64,000 nt of DNA from Styela clava (Eukaryota; Chordata; Ascidiacea; Stolidobranchia; Styelidae). Each line of letters begins with the position of its first letter. Positions within the stretch are counted from its first letter, which is position 1. The notes beneath the pieces were generated by a model. It searched no databases. It worked only from the letters and a program-made list of their open reading frames with translations, and was not told where the DNA came from. A program made the translations under genes and the position numbers. This document shows, one piece after another, positions 11,731 to 23,775 of the stretch. The stretch is taken from assembly GCF_964204865.1 (NCBI RefSeq), contig NC_135254.1:6019001-6083000 (forward strand). The letters run 5' to 3'.

Positions 11731-13600
11731 TAAAAACACGTGGAACTTAAATAAATTTGGGAGTGATTTGGACTTTAGAGCATAAAAATAGAATATTATA
11801 TACTGTATATGGGAAATTTTATCGGTATCCTTGCAATTTTTTTAAGTGTCGTGGGAAATGGATCGTTTTATTTCTCATTCACTTTTACCAATGGACCTTT
11901 CCCCGAGCAGCGACTTCCTTGTTTACTTCGTGACATTGGCCAATCAGCAAGATGCAAAAAGTGACGTAACAATGCCCCCTTTTCGCATCCGCTCAGACAC
12001 TTTTCTCACTCAGACAGATTTTCAAGCGTGGTTGTAAACATTACCTCGTTTTCGCGTTTTTGAACTCTATTCGTTATTTTTCAGATGTGTTTCGGAAACT
12101 GAAATAAAAATCAGATAATTCAATGATCACTCTGTCTTCCTAGGAGTTTTAATTTAATTGCAGTAATAAAAATTAGTGTAGAAATAGCTGTGATAGACTA
12201 GCCTGAAATTCTTTACCGGTACTTTTAAAAAACAGATTGTTGTATGCGATGAATCATAATGATGGTTTGAGACACATACCCCATTTTAGAGGCGCCAACT
12301 CGCAAAAGCACTTTTGAAAATAGCCCTGAAAATTTTGCAATGGTAAAGTATAGGAAGAATTTTCCGGGGGTCAAAGGTCGGGGAAAGGTCCATTATAGGC
12401 TATCTCTTAAAATATCCGCTTCATTCCTTTTTATATTATCTAGCTAGTTTATGGGTGAAATATTTTAAAGTGAATGAACACGTAGCACTCCTATTGTCAA
12501 CGATTTTTTGGAAAGTTTGTTAGTTGTGACTTTTGATTTAGTTCTAGTTGCTCTGTTGATTCGGTTTGTATTAAATATTTTATTGCGTAGGCTATTCTGG
12601 ATTACCCAGAACACGGAAAGGTGTTCTAAATCCAGTGCACAAACGAGTTTCAATGAAAATTATTGGAGGCATTGCCTGCGTTTCAAACCGCGCACAAATT
12701 CTATCTCAGGGAGGAATTTCGTTGTTTTTTGGGGAAGGAAATACGGAAATATTACCTTTCGCTTTATTGTGATTTTACCAAGTACTTTTAGTATTATTGC
12801 AATACATGGTAATCCAGACTATTTAAATCACAAGCCAGAGTGCGAATTGTGCGTAATACTAGTCGTAGATCTTTTAAAAATTAAACGAATAACAAAAATG
12901 CACAGTTAGGTAAGAATGAAGTGATCAAAGTAGGCAGAGGGAAGTATATATCGAGAAAGGTCGGGAACCACGGGGTTACACAAAGACTCGTCAACATACC
13001 ATTTTTAGATATTACAACTTACAAGTCAAGTCAGGTTTATATTTTTAAAATCTCACTCGAGCCCAAATTATAAGAAAATGCTAATTACATTGGGGAAGGG
13101 AAGTCGCGAGGAACCAGAGCTAGTTACTAACACGCGTCCGTGATCCTAAAAAAATGTTTCCCCCATGTTTAGACATAACATGATGCAAAGGGTTAAAACT
13201 GGCATGGAGACCCAGAGAGAGAGCCTACGCCTCCCAACACCAATTATTAACATTTACGTCATAAAACACCCTGAATTATTAATATTTTTCCATAATGCAT
13301 ATTATGACGTAATAACATTTCTTCAAACCCTTTTGTTGTGTCACTATTTTCATAATACTGTAATTGAAATTCATAATATTATAACATCATAGCATTGCGT
13401 CTCGAAATTCCAATGTTTGTTTTTTCGTAACAATCACAAATCCGGTGTTTTTTTTCTCTCGTATTTTCAGATCTTTGGAAGTTGCGAGAGATTTTTCGCA
13501 GACTGAAAAACTTCTTTGCGGATTTTGCTCGGCGTCCAGAATTCCACATTTCAAATTTGCGAGTAGTCTGGAATATGGTCGTTTGGGCCATAGGATATGA
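11731..13600. other. Intergenic, hAT fragment and unassigned ORFs
   Basis: About 11980-12240 repeats the subterminal part of the hAT element at 8990-9180. An ORF at 12508-12909 has no recognisable domain and an unconvincing start. About 13440-13560 resembles 43830-43925 in inverse orientation, another dispersed repeat. I see no supported host gene. Confidence 0.4.
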
Positions 13601-13602
13601 TA

Positions 13603-13930
13603 GGATTTACATATTTATCCCGGGGGAGAGGAAAGCCGATAAGACGGCTTATCCATATGGCGAACCACGGCCTCTCGTCCGGTTACCATTCCAAGTCGGG
13701 TATGGGATTAGTTATATTGTTTGTTTTCGGAAGCATGAACTTGGCGGTGGAGTAAGCCGTAACCGACCAGCGGTTACGTGAACCACCCAACGACGGCAAG
13801 GAGTCCAGCAATCCTCTCGCACATAACCATCCCCGCATGGGATACGAACCTGCGAACCCACGCAGAGTAATTAGAGGTGCGGTGGCGAGCGTATTCCTAA
13901 CGCTTAGCCCGTTGAGCCACACCGCCGCGG
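13603..13930 (-). repeat. tRNA-derived SINE
   Basis: Read on the minus strand it begins with a tRNA-like head: an A-box-like GTGGCTCAACGGGCTAAGCG near 13915 and a B-box-like GGTTCGTATCCC near 13850. A conserved body follows, ending in CGGGATAAATATGTAAATCCT. The head resembles a tRNA with a long variable arm. Other copies in the window share head, body and tail. Confidence 0.75.
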
Positions 13931-14134
13931 CGCTAGCGCTCAAATTGTCATGTGATTTAGGAACAGAGCTACTTTGGTACTTCCGCTTTACGGCGATGGT
14001 TTCCGACCTTTTTGATATACTACAATACAGTATATAAAAAATACAGTCTGATAGCTGAAAGAAATGCTCTAATTTTTCATATAAGCCTATACTGTCCCAA
14101 ATGTGAATAATGTAATAATCTAAATTAGACACCT

Positions 14135-14258
14135 TCTTTTAGCACCCATACCCGACTTGGAATGGTAACCGGACGAGAGGCCGTGGTTCGCCATATGGAT
14201 AAGCCGTCTTATCGGCTTTCCTCTCCCCCGGGATAAATATGTAAATCCTCCTATCCTA
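14135..14258 (+). repeat. SINE 3' tail fragment
   Basis: This is the last 120 or so bases of the same SINE on the plus strand, nearly identical to the tail of the minus-strand copy at 13603-13720. The two tails form an inverted repeat around 0.4 kb of sequence. Confidence 0.7.
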
Positions 14259-14461
14259 GCAAGGAGATACAAAGAAAAATTCAGAAAACAATCTTGTTAA
14301 ACAAAAGTTCTGCTGGCAAGGTATTCCTGTTGTCTGTTTAGAAAATTAAGCTCAAATCTTTCATTTTCCAATTTTATTGGTACCGGTAACAGCTGTACAG
14401 AATAACAGTTTGTAGAGTTCAAACTTCAGAACTTGTTTTTTGTGGTTCTGGTGAATGAAAA

Positions 14462-15664
14462 ATGGATCTACAATCAAAAAAGCTTGTCCGAGCGACTCAG
14501 TCAGATTGCCTTATGTCATCATTTGATAGGTTCAAACAAAATGGGTTTCTTTGTGATTTTGACGTTGAGGTTGGTGGAAAATCTTTTCGAGTGCATCGTA
14601 CTGTCTTGGCAGCCTCTTCAGAATACTTTGAAGCCATGTTTTCAAGCAACTTGAAGGAAGTTCATGACGGTCATGTAAATATGAAGGATGTCGATCAGGA
14701 CGGGATTGCACAATGTATAGAGTTCATGTATAAAGGAAAGGCAGATTTGAGAATGGAAAACATTCAACATATCCTGCAAGCATCCCATTTCTTACAAATG
14801 GCAAACTTGACAGAGCATTGTTTCCAGTACTTGCAAACAAATGTTTCTTCTGGGAATTGTCTATTTGTGATCAACTTGGCTCAAATTTACGATCGTCTCG
14901 ATATAAAACAACAAGCCGAAAAGGTCGTGATAACTCATTTCAAATCTGTTATTTCTTCTGAGATGTTTCCATTCGTCACCAAATCAGATCTCTTGCGTTA
15001 CATGAGAAACGAGACTTACCAAATGTCATGGAAAGCTGTGGTAACATGGGCAAGAAGAAAAGACGATGTAGATGTTTTTGAGCTTGTTCATATTGACAAA
15101 TTTCCATTCAGATTTATTCTGGAAACTGTCTTTGAAGAACCCATTGTAAAAAATAACAAAACAACCAAAGATTCAGTGATTACCGCGTTATTCTCTGATG
15201 TGAAAAAACTGGAGACAGGTCTTGAAATTGACAACTGCTTTACTTTGAAGAACCTGGCTGAAACGCATCAAGTTAATGATCCGAATGCAGTAAAAAATGT
15301 GATAACTTGTTTTTTGGGGGCAAATTTCGAACGAGTTATTGAAAAAAGAGAATTTCTTGATATCGGCATGGATGACATAATGGCACTTTTCAAATCTTCA
15401 AACACAAAATATTCTTCTGAGGATGTCAAATGGGAGGCGATGATGAAATGGGTGAATCACAGTGTTGGAAATAGGAGAAAAATATTTCCAGACTTGTTCA
15501 GTTTTCTCAAACTTGAGCATTTATCTCTCGAGTTTCTAAAGGAGACAGTCCGAGTTGAACCCTTGGTTAAGAAAGCAGAGAAATGCAATGATATGCTGAT
15601 GGAAGAAATATTTTCCCGAGCTTCAAAAGCTGTTCCACAAAGTAAAACAAACAAAGATAATTGA
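14462..15664 (+). CDS. BTB-BACK protein (kelch-like type without kelch repeats)
   Basis: An uninterrupted 400-codon frame starts at an ATG at 14462. Residues about 20-125 form a BTB/POZ domain, with hallmarks such as FLCDFDVEVGGKSFRVHRTV, LAASSEYFEAMF and the CIEFMYKGKA segment. A BACK domain follows (about 130-235), then a second BACK-like unit (about 245-385). No kelch repeats follow. BTB-BACK proteins usually act as CUL3 ubiquitin-ligase adaptors; that role is inferred. It is closely related to the minus-strand gene at 30636-31926 until residue 397 or so. There this copy meets a TGA, while the other reads on through an acidic tail to a splice donor. A usable donor (CACAAA/GTAAAA, about 15645) just before the stop would join in phase to the exon at 17143, so the visible stop may not be the only end. 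Confidence 0.85.
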   Translation: MDLQSKKLVRATQSDCLMSSFDRFKQNGFLCDFDVEVGGKSFRVHRTVLAASSEYFEAMFSSNLKEVHDGHVNMKDVDQDGIAQCIEFMYKGKADLRMENIQHILQASHFLQMANLTEHCFQYLQTNVSSGNCLFVINLAQIYDRLDIKQQAEKVVITHFKSVISSEMFPFVTKSDLLRYMRNETYQMSWKAVVTWARRKDDVDVFELVHIDKFPFRFILETVFEEPIVKNNKTTKDSVITALFSDVKKLETGLEIDNCFTLKNLAETHQVNDPNAVKNVITCFLGANFERVIEKREFLDIGMDDIMALFKSSNTKYSSEDVKWEAMMKWVNHSVGNRRKIFPDLFSFLKLEHLSLEFLKETVRVEPLVKKAEKCNDMLMEEIFSRASKAVPQSKTNKDN

Positions 15665-15675
15665 TAAATAATAAT

Positions 15676-16165
15676 TGCACTGGCTCTAGTGAAGTAAACT
15701 GTAACTTAAATGACCGCTAACATAAATGTGATGCAGAATGAATGCAGTAACTGCTCAAACAAGTTTGCGATCGGAGATTTTTGACTCATCGATCTAGCGG
15801 CGTATCCTTTGCTCTTGACTCAACAGCGAAACCGCGTGTCCCATCACTAATTAATTAATAATTCTCTAATTATACGTCATAATTCATCCATCTTAAATCA
15901 ATAGGCTCCTGGTCTGAGATATGATGAATGCTTACATGAGATATCGCGAGTGTCTAACAGACAAACAAATACATATCAACATACTTACCGATCGAGATCG
16001 ATAAGTAATTACACCCGTATTGTCTTGAAACGTCGACGAAGAAAATGCGAAAAGGTGGACGACTCACCTGTCCTCTCCTGAGTCAAGTTGTCTGACTCTC
16101 GTATATCCTATACATTTAGCGTATTGTGTTAATGCAAGACGAACTTTTATTTTTAGAAAAAAATA
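15676..16165. repeat. Dispersed repeat with fold-back fragment
   Basis: TCTAGTGAAGTAAAC at the left, an AAAAGGTGGACGACTCACCTG block and a right end near 16165 recur in the same order at 52628-52862 in HADH intron 1. The block resembles the terminus of the MULE at 32.9 kb. In this copy a piece of the palindromic family (10808-11730) lies at 15850-16013. It abuts the end of the BTB exon and may have removed the original exon end. Confidence 0.5.
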
Positions 16166-16324
16166 TCATTTGTTTTGTATTTTCACACACTTTTTTGTTC
16201 GTCATTAACTAAGCACTTACAGCGTTCATTGTTACACCACATTTGTTTGGTTTATTTAAGCAGTTATGGCAGTTGCTTCACGGGACACAAATTTTCCATA
16301 CAGGTGCAGCATGACATCTTAAAG

Positions 16325-16564
16325 CAGTGGTTCCCGACCTTCCCACCTCAGCTAATTGCTAACATCAAATCAAATGACCTCGTTGACCTGCTACGAAATA
16401 TGAAAATCAATACAATAGAAGTTATCAATCTATGTTTGAGTAACATACACATTGTTGACACAGTCTAGAACAAAAAATCACAAAATTCAAAGATCGATTT
16501 GCTTGGCAGAAAGTTTCAAGCGAGCGGCAAAAAAGCCAGTTCACCAAGCAGTTGGGAACCGCTG
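16325..16564. mobile_element. hAT-type MITE
   Basis: The ends read CAGTGGTTCCCGACC and GTTGGGAACCGCTG. The flanking octamers TCTTAAAG and TTTTAAAC agree at six positions. It is 240 bp and non-coding. The ORF at 16175-16468 runs into it and is not a gene. Confidence 0.65.
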
Positions 16565-16714
16565 TTTTAAACATTTGTCATCAAGATTTTTGCTTTCGTT
16601 AATTCAAATTTATTCTGGAGTTTATTAAAATAAACTTTGAATGGGAGCGAATAATTTTTTTGTTTGTATTAAGAATTGAGATTGCTAAATATATTCGGGT
16701 CTTGTGTAGTTTTG

Positions 16715-17095
16715 TACCTAACGTACTTCTTGGGGCGTAGCATAACAATCTTTTTGACATGTCAATCCAAACCCCCATCTGACTACGCCATCTAAAAATT
16801 ACGTCACTACGACATCATAATCATGTCGTAGAGATTGCCAAATATACTGATGATCGCCCGAAATGGCATCGACGCCGACGATAAAAAAATTGACTAATGT
16901 CAATGATCTCTCTCATATCGGGATCGTTGCAACGAAAAAATTAGCTGTTTGATTTCGGGTGCTCGTCTGTGCGTCTTGGATGTCGGTTCGTATAGTTTGG
17001 AGGGCTCTATTACTTCACTGTGACGTTGTAGTGACATAAATTTTGGATGGCGTAGTCAGGTGGGGGTTAGGATTATTATGTGCGAAAATTGTTAT
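16715..17095. repeat. Palindromic MITE (AGTACTTCTAGTTGG family)
   Basis: An inverted repeat with CCCCCATCTGACTACGCCATC at the left and its complement near 17045-17065. Related copies lie at 55030-55390 (most complete), 32508-32665 and 62322-62398. It contains no coding sequence. Confidence 0.5.
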
Positions 17096-17142
17096 TCTAC
17101 GCTAGATACTACATGAGACTTATATATTCTTAATGTTTACAG

Positions 17143-20100
17143 ATCCCATGCCTCTTCCCTGCAATGATGACCGAAGACAGACTCTTTTACAAAATGAATC
17201 GCAATACTACCCCCAAGGTAACGTCAATGTTCAAGAACTATTTAGTTTTCTAAAACATATTGATCTACTACTTTAGTTTTAGAAAGAAATTGTTAGATCC
17301 TTAGTAAAATAGTCAGAGAGATGCAAAGACAATATCATAAATGGAATTCAAGTAAAACAGACAAATGAGTGCCAAATAGTATCTTGTAATTTTTGTGTCT
17401 GTGATGATGTTAATATTTATATTCCCTCTTTTACAGTTTCTTCAATGCCCGTGCCTAAATCCACAACTCGTCAAAGGCAGATTGAAAAAAGGCAAGAGCA
17501 GAAAACACTGAAAGAAGCTTTCAGAGGTAATCCAAAGCCTGTGTGGTTTCCTCCAGTAATCAACTCCTCCATATCAGTTCTTGGCACAGTTTTCACTCAC
17601 CTATCACAATTCTCCAAATTTGATTTAGGATTGAAAATCTTCTCTTACTTACTTTTTGTTTTCTAGTTTTATTCTTTTCACCAGATTAGATTAGATTTCA
17701 GTTGTTTTATACTTCATTATTTCTGCCCAAATTTTCAACCTGATAATATGAATTAATTATGAAGGAAATCGAGATCATTATCAATATTTTTCAATCAACT
17801 CAATATTATTTTCACTTGCATCAATTTCCTTATAATATGTCAATGTTGAAGCATTTGGAGTTTTACATCCCAATCAATGGTGACTATGATTCTTACACTT
17901 GTATTACCGATACATTAATCTTCATCAGAATGAGCGCTAAATAGTTTATATGTCTGTGTGGGTATTTTTGTTCACAGCTCAACGAATAGCCGAGTCCACT
18001 AATCACCGTGAAATGAATGTTCCTCATCACATATGATTAATGATTGAATAGGTTTTCTTTTTCATCATAATAATTTCATAAATGATGTCGTAGATAGGCC
18101 ATACTTAAAATCATGTTGTAGGTTCTATACCAGGGGTGGGCAAGGTGTTTGGACCAGGGGCCAAGAATTGTGCCCATCTAGACTGGTGGGCCATGTAAGT
18201 GTGAGACAATATCATAAATGGAATTCGAGTAAAACAGACAAATGAGTGCCAAATAGCATCTTGTAATTTTTGTGTCTGTGATGATGTTAATATTTATATT
18301 CCCTCTTTTACAGTTTCTTCAATGCCCGTGCCTAACTCCACAACTCGTCAAAGACAGATTGAAAAAAGGCAAGAGCAGAAAACACTGAAAGAAGCTCACA
18401 GAGGTAATCCAAAGCCTGTGTGGTTTCCTCCAGTAATCGACTCCTCCATATCAGTTCTTGGCACAGTTTTCACTCACCTATCACAATTCTCCAAATTTGA
18501 TTTAGGATTGAAAATCTTCTCTTACTTACTTTTTGTTTTCTAGTTTTATTCTTTTCACCAGATTAGATTAGATTTCAGTTGTTTTATACTTCATTATTTC
18601 TGCCCAAATTTTCAACCTGATAATATGAATTAATTATGAAGGAAATCGAGATCATTATCAATATTTTTCAATCAACTCAATATTATTTTCACTCGCATCA
18701 ATTTCCTTATAATATGTCAATGTTGAAGCATTTGGAGTTTTACATCCCAATCAATGGTGACTATGATTCTTACACTTGTATTACCGATACATTAATCTTC
18801 ATCAGAATGAGCGCTAAATAATTTATATGTCTGTGTGGGTATTTTTGTTCACAGCTCAACGAATAGCCGAGTCCACTAATCACCGTGAAATGAATGTTCC
18901 TCATCACATATGATTAATGATTGAATAAGTTTTCTTTTTCATCATAATAATTTCATGAATGATGTCGTAGATAGGTCTACTATACCACACTTAAAATCAT
19001 GTTGTAGGTTCTATACCAGGGGTGGGCAAGGTTAGGGATGGGCGATGTAGAATAATTTACTATTCTAGAATAGTTAAATCGAATCCAGAATACCGAATCC
19101 CATTCTATTTTCATGCTTATTCAAATAGTGGGAATTTCCACATTGCTGGATTTAGATGTTAAAAAATTCCACTTACTATAAATGTATTATTTATTTGGAA
19201 ATGTCCTGAACATTGGATTTCATTTGATACTAAATAGGCAGTTCCCAGGACAATAAAATTTAGGAATATTACAATATTTTTTGCTCTCAATTGTTCCAAA
19301 TGTATGTAATCCCTAAATACTAATAAATACTGATATGCTAAACTAAGACACGCTTTACGCACTTTAATAGTAAGCGGTTAAATACAAAATAGACATGAAA
19401 CAGCGTTAAATCATTATTAATGTAAGTCTGTCGAGTGTACTATAACATACCCGCTGAGAATTAATTAGATGCAGAACCAGCGTGTGGCCACTGCAACCTA
19501 TGCGCCAATTAAAATCAACTTTTTATTCTGTGCGAGCAAGACACGTAAAACCAAGTTCCCGTAAACGCGATTTCGTACTTAGTTATTAGGTAATAACATC
19601 TAAAGACGAACTCATTTTCTATGATTATCGTTACATATCATTATCTACCCAGACTTGGCCCTACTAAAATTCAATACGTCACTATCTTCGCCAGATGCGG
19701 CAACTTTTTTCAAAATTCATCGCCGTCTGAAATACTACAGACTTTCGATCAAACGTGCGTCTATCTTGAACGATAGAAATGTTATCATTGATCATTATCT
19801 ACCCAGACTTAGCCCTACTCAAATTCAGTACGTCACTATCTTCACCAGATGCGGCAACTTTTTTCAAAATTTATCGGCGACTAAAATACTACAGACACTC
19901 GATCAAACGTGCGTCTATCTTGAACGATGGAAACGGACCGAAAAATATGTAATCTTTTGAGAGTGAAATTTAAATGTGACAGATGTTCGCGTTTTGCGAT
20001 ATAACTTTGTATTTCGGAAAATGGTATTATAAAATTATTAGTAAATAATATTTGATCGCAAGTAATGTTATAACATTTGACGCCTGGCTTTTGGTTTACG

Positions 20101-23100
20101 TACATCATTTTTTTGGAAAACTCGTAGGTCGCGAAAAATCATTTAATTTGAAATGAAGCAAGGCACGTCTGTAAACAATTAAAGATTGTTGCATTCAGAT
20201 TATCACCAGTGAGTCGGCACAAATAACGCTAGTTAGATAGCAAAGAAGGAAAACGCAAAAATGGTGCAATAACGAGTCTTCGCCGTGAGGTTATATTGCC
20301 GACTTCTTGTCCTGAATATGCCGATTGAAATTACAGTGTCTGATGTTTACCGATTCACAGGTTCTTTGCGAGCAGACGCAAGTTTAATTTAAACGAGAGA
20401 GATTTCCACGCGAGAAAAACGCTCGTCTATAATTGATAAATTAAAAACCCGAAATACAAAAATTGACGCATGGCGCCGGAAACAGAATCCTGTTATCAGA
20501 TCCCGTTGGATTCGTATACTTTGGGATTCGAATCCTCCGGATTCGGTATTCTATATTGCCCATCCCTAGGCAAGGTTTTTGGACCAGGGGCCAAGAATTG
20601 TGCCCATCTAGACTGGCGGGCCATGTAAGTGTGACGTAAAAGTGAATTTCAGTAACAATATTTACAGTGTTATGAAGCAAAAGTGGAAAACAATAAGCCT
20701 CGTACCAAAACTAAATTTATTTACAATTTCAACAAATTCCCTGAGGTATTTTTTAGGGAAAACATCAAAATTTGGTTTTAGTTTGGTTGTTGCCCATGTC
20801 AAAACAAAATTTAAACACAATTTCAACAAATTCTTGAGTTAGTTTTTACTTAAGACATCAAAATTTGGTTTTAGTTTGGTTGTGGCAGCATCAGGCGGGC
20901 CAGATTGAGTTACTCAACACGTCGGATTTGGCCCGCAGGCCGTAGTTTGCCCATATCAGTTTTATACTCAATTTCTGTGAGTATAGTTTCGTTTATTTTT
21001 ACTAGGATCAATGTGGCAACTTTTAAGGATTAAGGATCATGTGCCGCCATCTAGCGGCCGAATGACAAGAATGACACAACAAGATAAAATTGTTATCACC
21101 TACTCATTTCCTGCTGGGAATCTTAATGTGAGTTTATATTTTTGAATTCTCAGTAGGTCAAAAGGCAACCCGTTAATTATAAAAAATGTAAAGCGAGAGA
21201 ACTCTGTTGTTTTCAAATTTCACCTGCCCCACTTGGTTTGGTGATGTAAGTGGTGAAAATTTCAAAATCATGGAAATTGTTCCCAACGTTCAAGTTTATG
21301 TTTTAAACTGGTTGAGAGACCATTTTTCACCTTATGATAAAGCTTTCATTAATAGCATTCCCTTTTAAACAGTAAATATGAACCTGCTTATGTTGGGTAA
21401 ACTATTTGAATATGATGTCCAATACCAATACTTTTCGGGCAACACTCTTCAATATTTTTACCACCATAGGACAGGTATTCGAGTTTTGAAGGCAATTAAT
21501 TGTACTAGTACAGCATACTCAATTTATTAGTATATGTGGATGAAGCGATGAGAGTGGGGTTTGAACCTGATATCTTTAAACATAATGATTACCACATGCC
21601 TCGCGTGACGCATCGTGCCAAGCGTTAGGAATACGCTCGCCACTGCACCTCTGATTACTTGCGTGGTGTTGCCGGTTCGAATCCCATGCAGGGGTTGTCA
21701 TGCAGAAGATTGTTGGACTCCTTGATGTCGTAGGGTGATTAACCTAACCGCTGGTTAGTTAGGGCTTCTTCCATCTAGTCCCATGCGTCCGAAAACAAAT
21801 ATCTGGCCAACTAATCTCATACCCGACATGAACTAGTAACCTGGCAAGAGGCCGTGGTTCGCCATATGAATAAGCCGTCTTATCAACTTTCCTTTCTCCT
21901 GGGATAAATTTGTAAATCCTATTCCATATACCTTAGTCCTCCGATAAGATTCAACCAAGTTTCTATTTCTTGATCTGCTAAATTAAGCTAGTATTTTAAG
22001 TGGGGATATCATGAAATAGCAAGAATATTAGTGAGCTTTCGTAAGATTATATTCATAGTATAACTTCTTAAGACAAAAAAGATATAACTGCAATGATAAA
22101 GAGCATAAATTTTGAGTTATTATAATAAATTTTCCAAATGCAAGAGTATGATATACCTCTATTCTCTGCCTAAGATTTCAGTTATCTCTTCCAATAAAGC
22201 AATGCGTCTTACTCTTGCTGTTTCGGAATCATTTTAAATCTGCTGAATTACATGATATGACTGCAACATTAATATTTTTGTACATTTCCTATTCAGGGAT
22301 ATTCTCACGTAGCTCATGAATTCACTGAATATTTGCCAACTGACCGGAATGGAGAAAGAAGTTTTGGAATGCTCGAACAAGCATTCTACAGAGGATTGAT
22401 TTTCAAGATGGAAAGAAAGAACGGAAGAAGAATAATTTGGGATGAGAATATACCTCATATGACAGAGCCGCATATGAAAGCTGGATGGTGAGTATTTTTT
22501 ACTATTGGCATCATGATTGTTTGACACTGTGTTGAAGCTATATCGTCCAAATTCTTTGTTTTAGGGCATTGGTTCCCAAACCACGGCCCATGGGCCAATT
22601 ACGGCTGGCGAATAGATTTAATATGGCCCGCCAAACTTGGGAGAAATTGTTTAGTACTTGATGTTTTTTCCTTTTGCAATCTAGATACCGCTAAATTGTT
22701 ACGACATTATCACAGTGTGAGCATTTGAAAATTCAAATTATACCGGTATGTCAATTATATGTACCGGTTACGATATTGGAGGTCGCTCCTCTCTTGGCCG
22801 GCAAATATCCTTCCACTTATAATTTTTGCCCCCAGTCGACTAACTTTGGGAACCACTGGTTTAGAGCGTTCGTTCATTATTCAAGTGTTTTATAGTAATG
22901 AATTATCTAATTAACACATGCAAAGAGGCATGAGTGGGTCCGATGGCCGAGTGGTAGGATTGTGTTACTACATAAATATGTTTCCACAATCTATATTGGA
23001 TTTGCAAAATTTGAAGTTACAGACTCATTACCACCTATAAGTGGCTGCTTATCCAGAGCCTTGTTTGGAGTAAAAATGCCTAATAACATATCTGATATTC

Positions 23101-23276
23101 CGGAAGTAGTATTTTTGTGAATCAATGTTTGTTTAATGGTCGCTTTCACAAAATACTTCCATCCACCAAGTTTTCTTGTGCGTCGTCTGATACTAACTAA
23201 TATTAGCTTTATTGTTATTTTCAGGGATTATACGGCAAGACTTATTGAAGCATTGAACAACATGGGAATCTATTAA
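17143..23276 (+). CDS. Exon chain ending in a Deltex C-terminal domain
   Basis: Exons 17143-17217, 17437-17526, 21006-21127, 22297-22487 and 23225-23276 (TAA) all have AG/GT borders and consistent phases (1-1, 1-1, 1-0, 0-2, end). A second copy of the 90-bp exon lies at 18314-18403. The last three exons read MTQQDKIVITYSFPAGNLN, then EYLPTDRNGERSFGMLEQA, LIFKMERKNGRRIIWDENI, and finally YTARLIEALNNMGIY. This follows the Deltex C-terminal domain (GTIxIxYxxPxG, YLPDNxxGxxVLxLLxxAFxxxLIF, WNxIxHKT, YLxxVxxELxxxGI). No RING finger is visible, although Deltex E3 ligases carry one just before this domain. Exon 17143 is 75 bp, like the exon at 27709-27783 that follows a BTB exon in the minus-strand cluster. 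I therefore infer that this chain belongs to the BTB gene at 14462. If not, its first exon is missing. Confidence 0.6.
18314..18403 (+). CDS. Tandem duplicate of the 90-bp exon
   Basis: This 90-bp exon differs by a few bases from 17437-17526 (offset 877 bp) and keeps the same acceptor (TTTTACAG), donor (GAG/GTAATCC) and phase 1-1. It encodes SSMPVPNSTTRQRQIEKRQE and a short basic stretch. The surrounding intron sequence is duplicated too (about 17327-18200 and 18204-19036). It could be included, skipped or used as an alternative to the first copy without changing the frame. Confidence 0.55.
19015..20957. mobile_element. hAT element carrying a nested hAT
   Basis: The left end reads CAGGGGTGGGCAAGG and the right end TTTGCCCATATCA, with flanking octamers TTCTATAC and TTTTATAC. 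Its body resumes at 20569. A truncated left end of the same element, 70 bp or so, lies at 18130-18200 at the breakpoint of the exon duplication. A related copy is at 30410-30590. Confidence 0.65.
19033..20568. mobile_element. hAT element nested in another hAT
   Basis: Perfect 11-bp inverted ends, TAGGGATGGGC and complement, enclose 1536 bp. An exact 8-bp duplication GGCAAGGT lies at 19025-19032 and 20569-20576. Inside is a tandem pair of about 150-bp repeats (around 19650-19780 and 19795-19930). There is no intact transposase. Confidence 0.85.
21600..21921 (+). repeat. tRNA-derived SINE
   Basis: This is a plus-strand copy of the family at 13603-13930. It has a B-box-like GGTTCGAATCCC near 21673, the conserved body, and the tail GGGATAAATTTGTAAATCCT. 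It lies in the intron between the first two Deltex-domain exons. Confidence 0.7.
22567..22858. mobile_element. hAT-type MITE
   Basis: The ends read CATTGGTTCCCAAACC and GGGAACCACTG. The near-duplicated flank is TTTAGGGC/TTTAGAGC. It is 292 bp, non-coding and intronic, between the last two Deltex-domain exons. Confidence 0.7.
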
Positions 23277-23775
23277 ATATGGAATAAACTTTTTCGTTTC
23301 AATGAAATAACTGCATTATAAAAGATTTTCAACATATTCAAAAGATGTTTCTATTTATAACCGGAGTTACTCGTCAATATATCCATCCATACAGCAGTGC
23401 GACCTCTCCTTTTATTAATGTCCGATCAAACATAATAAGATCAATTCGAAGTGGGCTAAAGTCACAACCTATTTTTTTTTTTTTTAAGCGCTAAGTAAGA
23501 TGTTGCATTCGCAATGAAGAGTTTGGTTTGCTAATTACAGTGTAATTAGTGTCCGAATTCTGTAAGTTTATTCCATTATATTTGATGATTTTTTTAGTTT
23601 AATATTTTTCAGGCTGTAAACTACCTTGTGTAATAACAATTGTATTACACTTATTATGCAATTTTTAATTTAGCCAAAGCCTTTCCTTTCCTTTGAAACA
23701 TGATATAATAATTTATTTTCTATAATCCACTAAGATATTATCAGAAGTATTGATTTATTTGATTTTTTTAATTTA

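Noticed and set aside
12508-12909. 133-codon ORF
   Set aside because: No ATG start, no motif, no splice context that I could support.
13830-13930. tRNA gene
   Set aside because: A and B boxes are present, but the cloverleaf is incomplete and the copies are followed by a conserved SINE body.
22936-23045. tRNA-Ser-like start (GGCCGAGTGGT)
   Set aside because: Only an A-box-like half is present, with no T arm or acceptor pairing; probably a SINE scrap.
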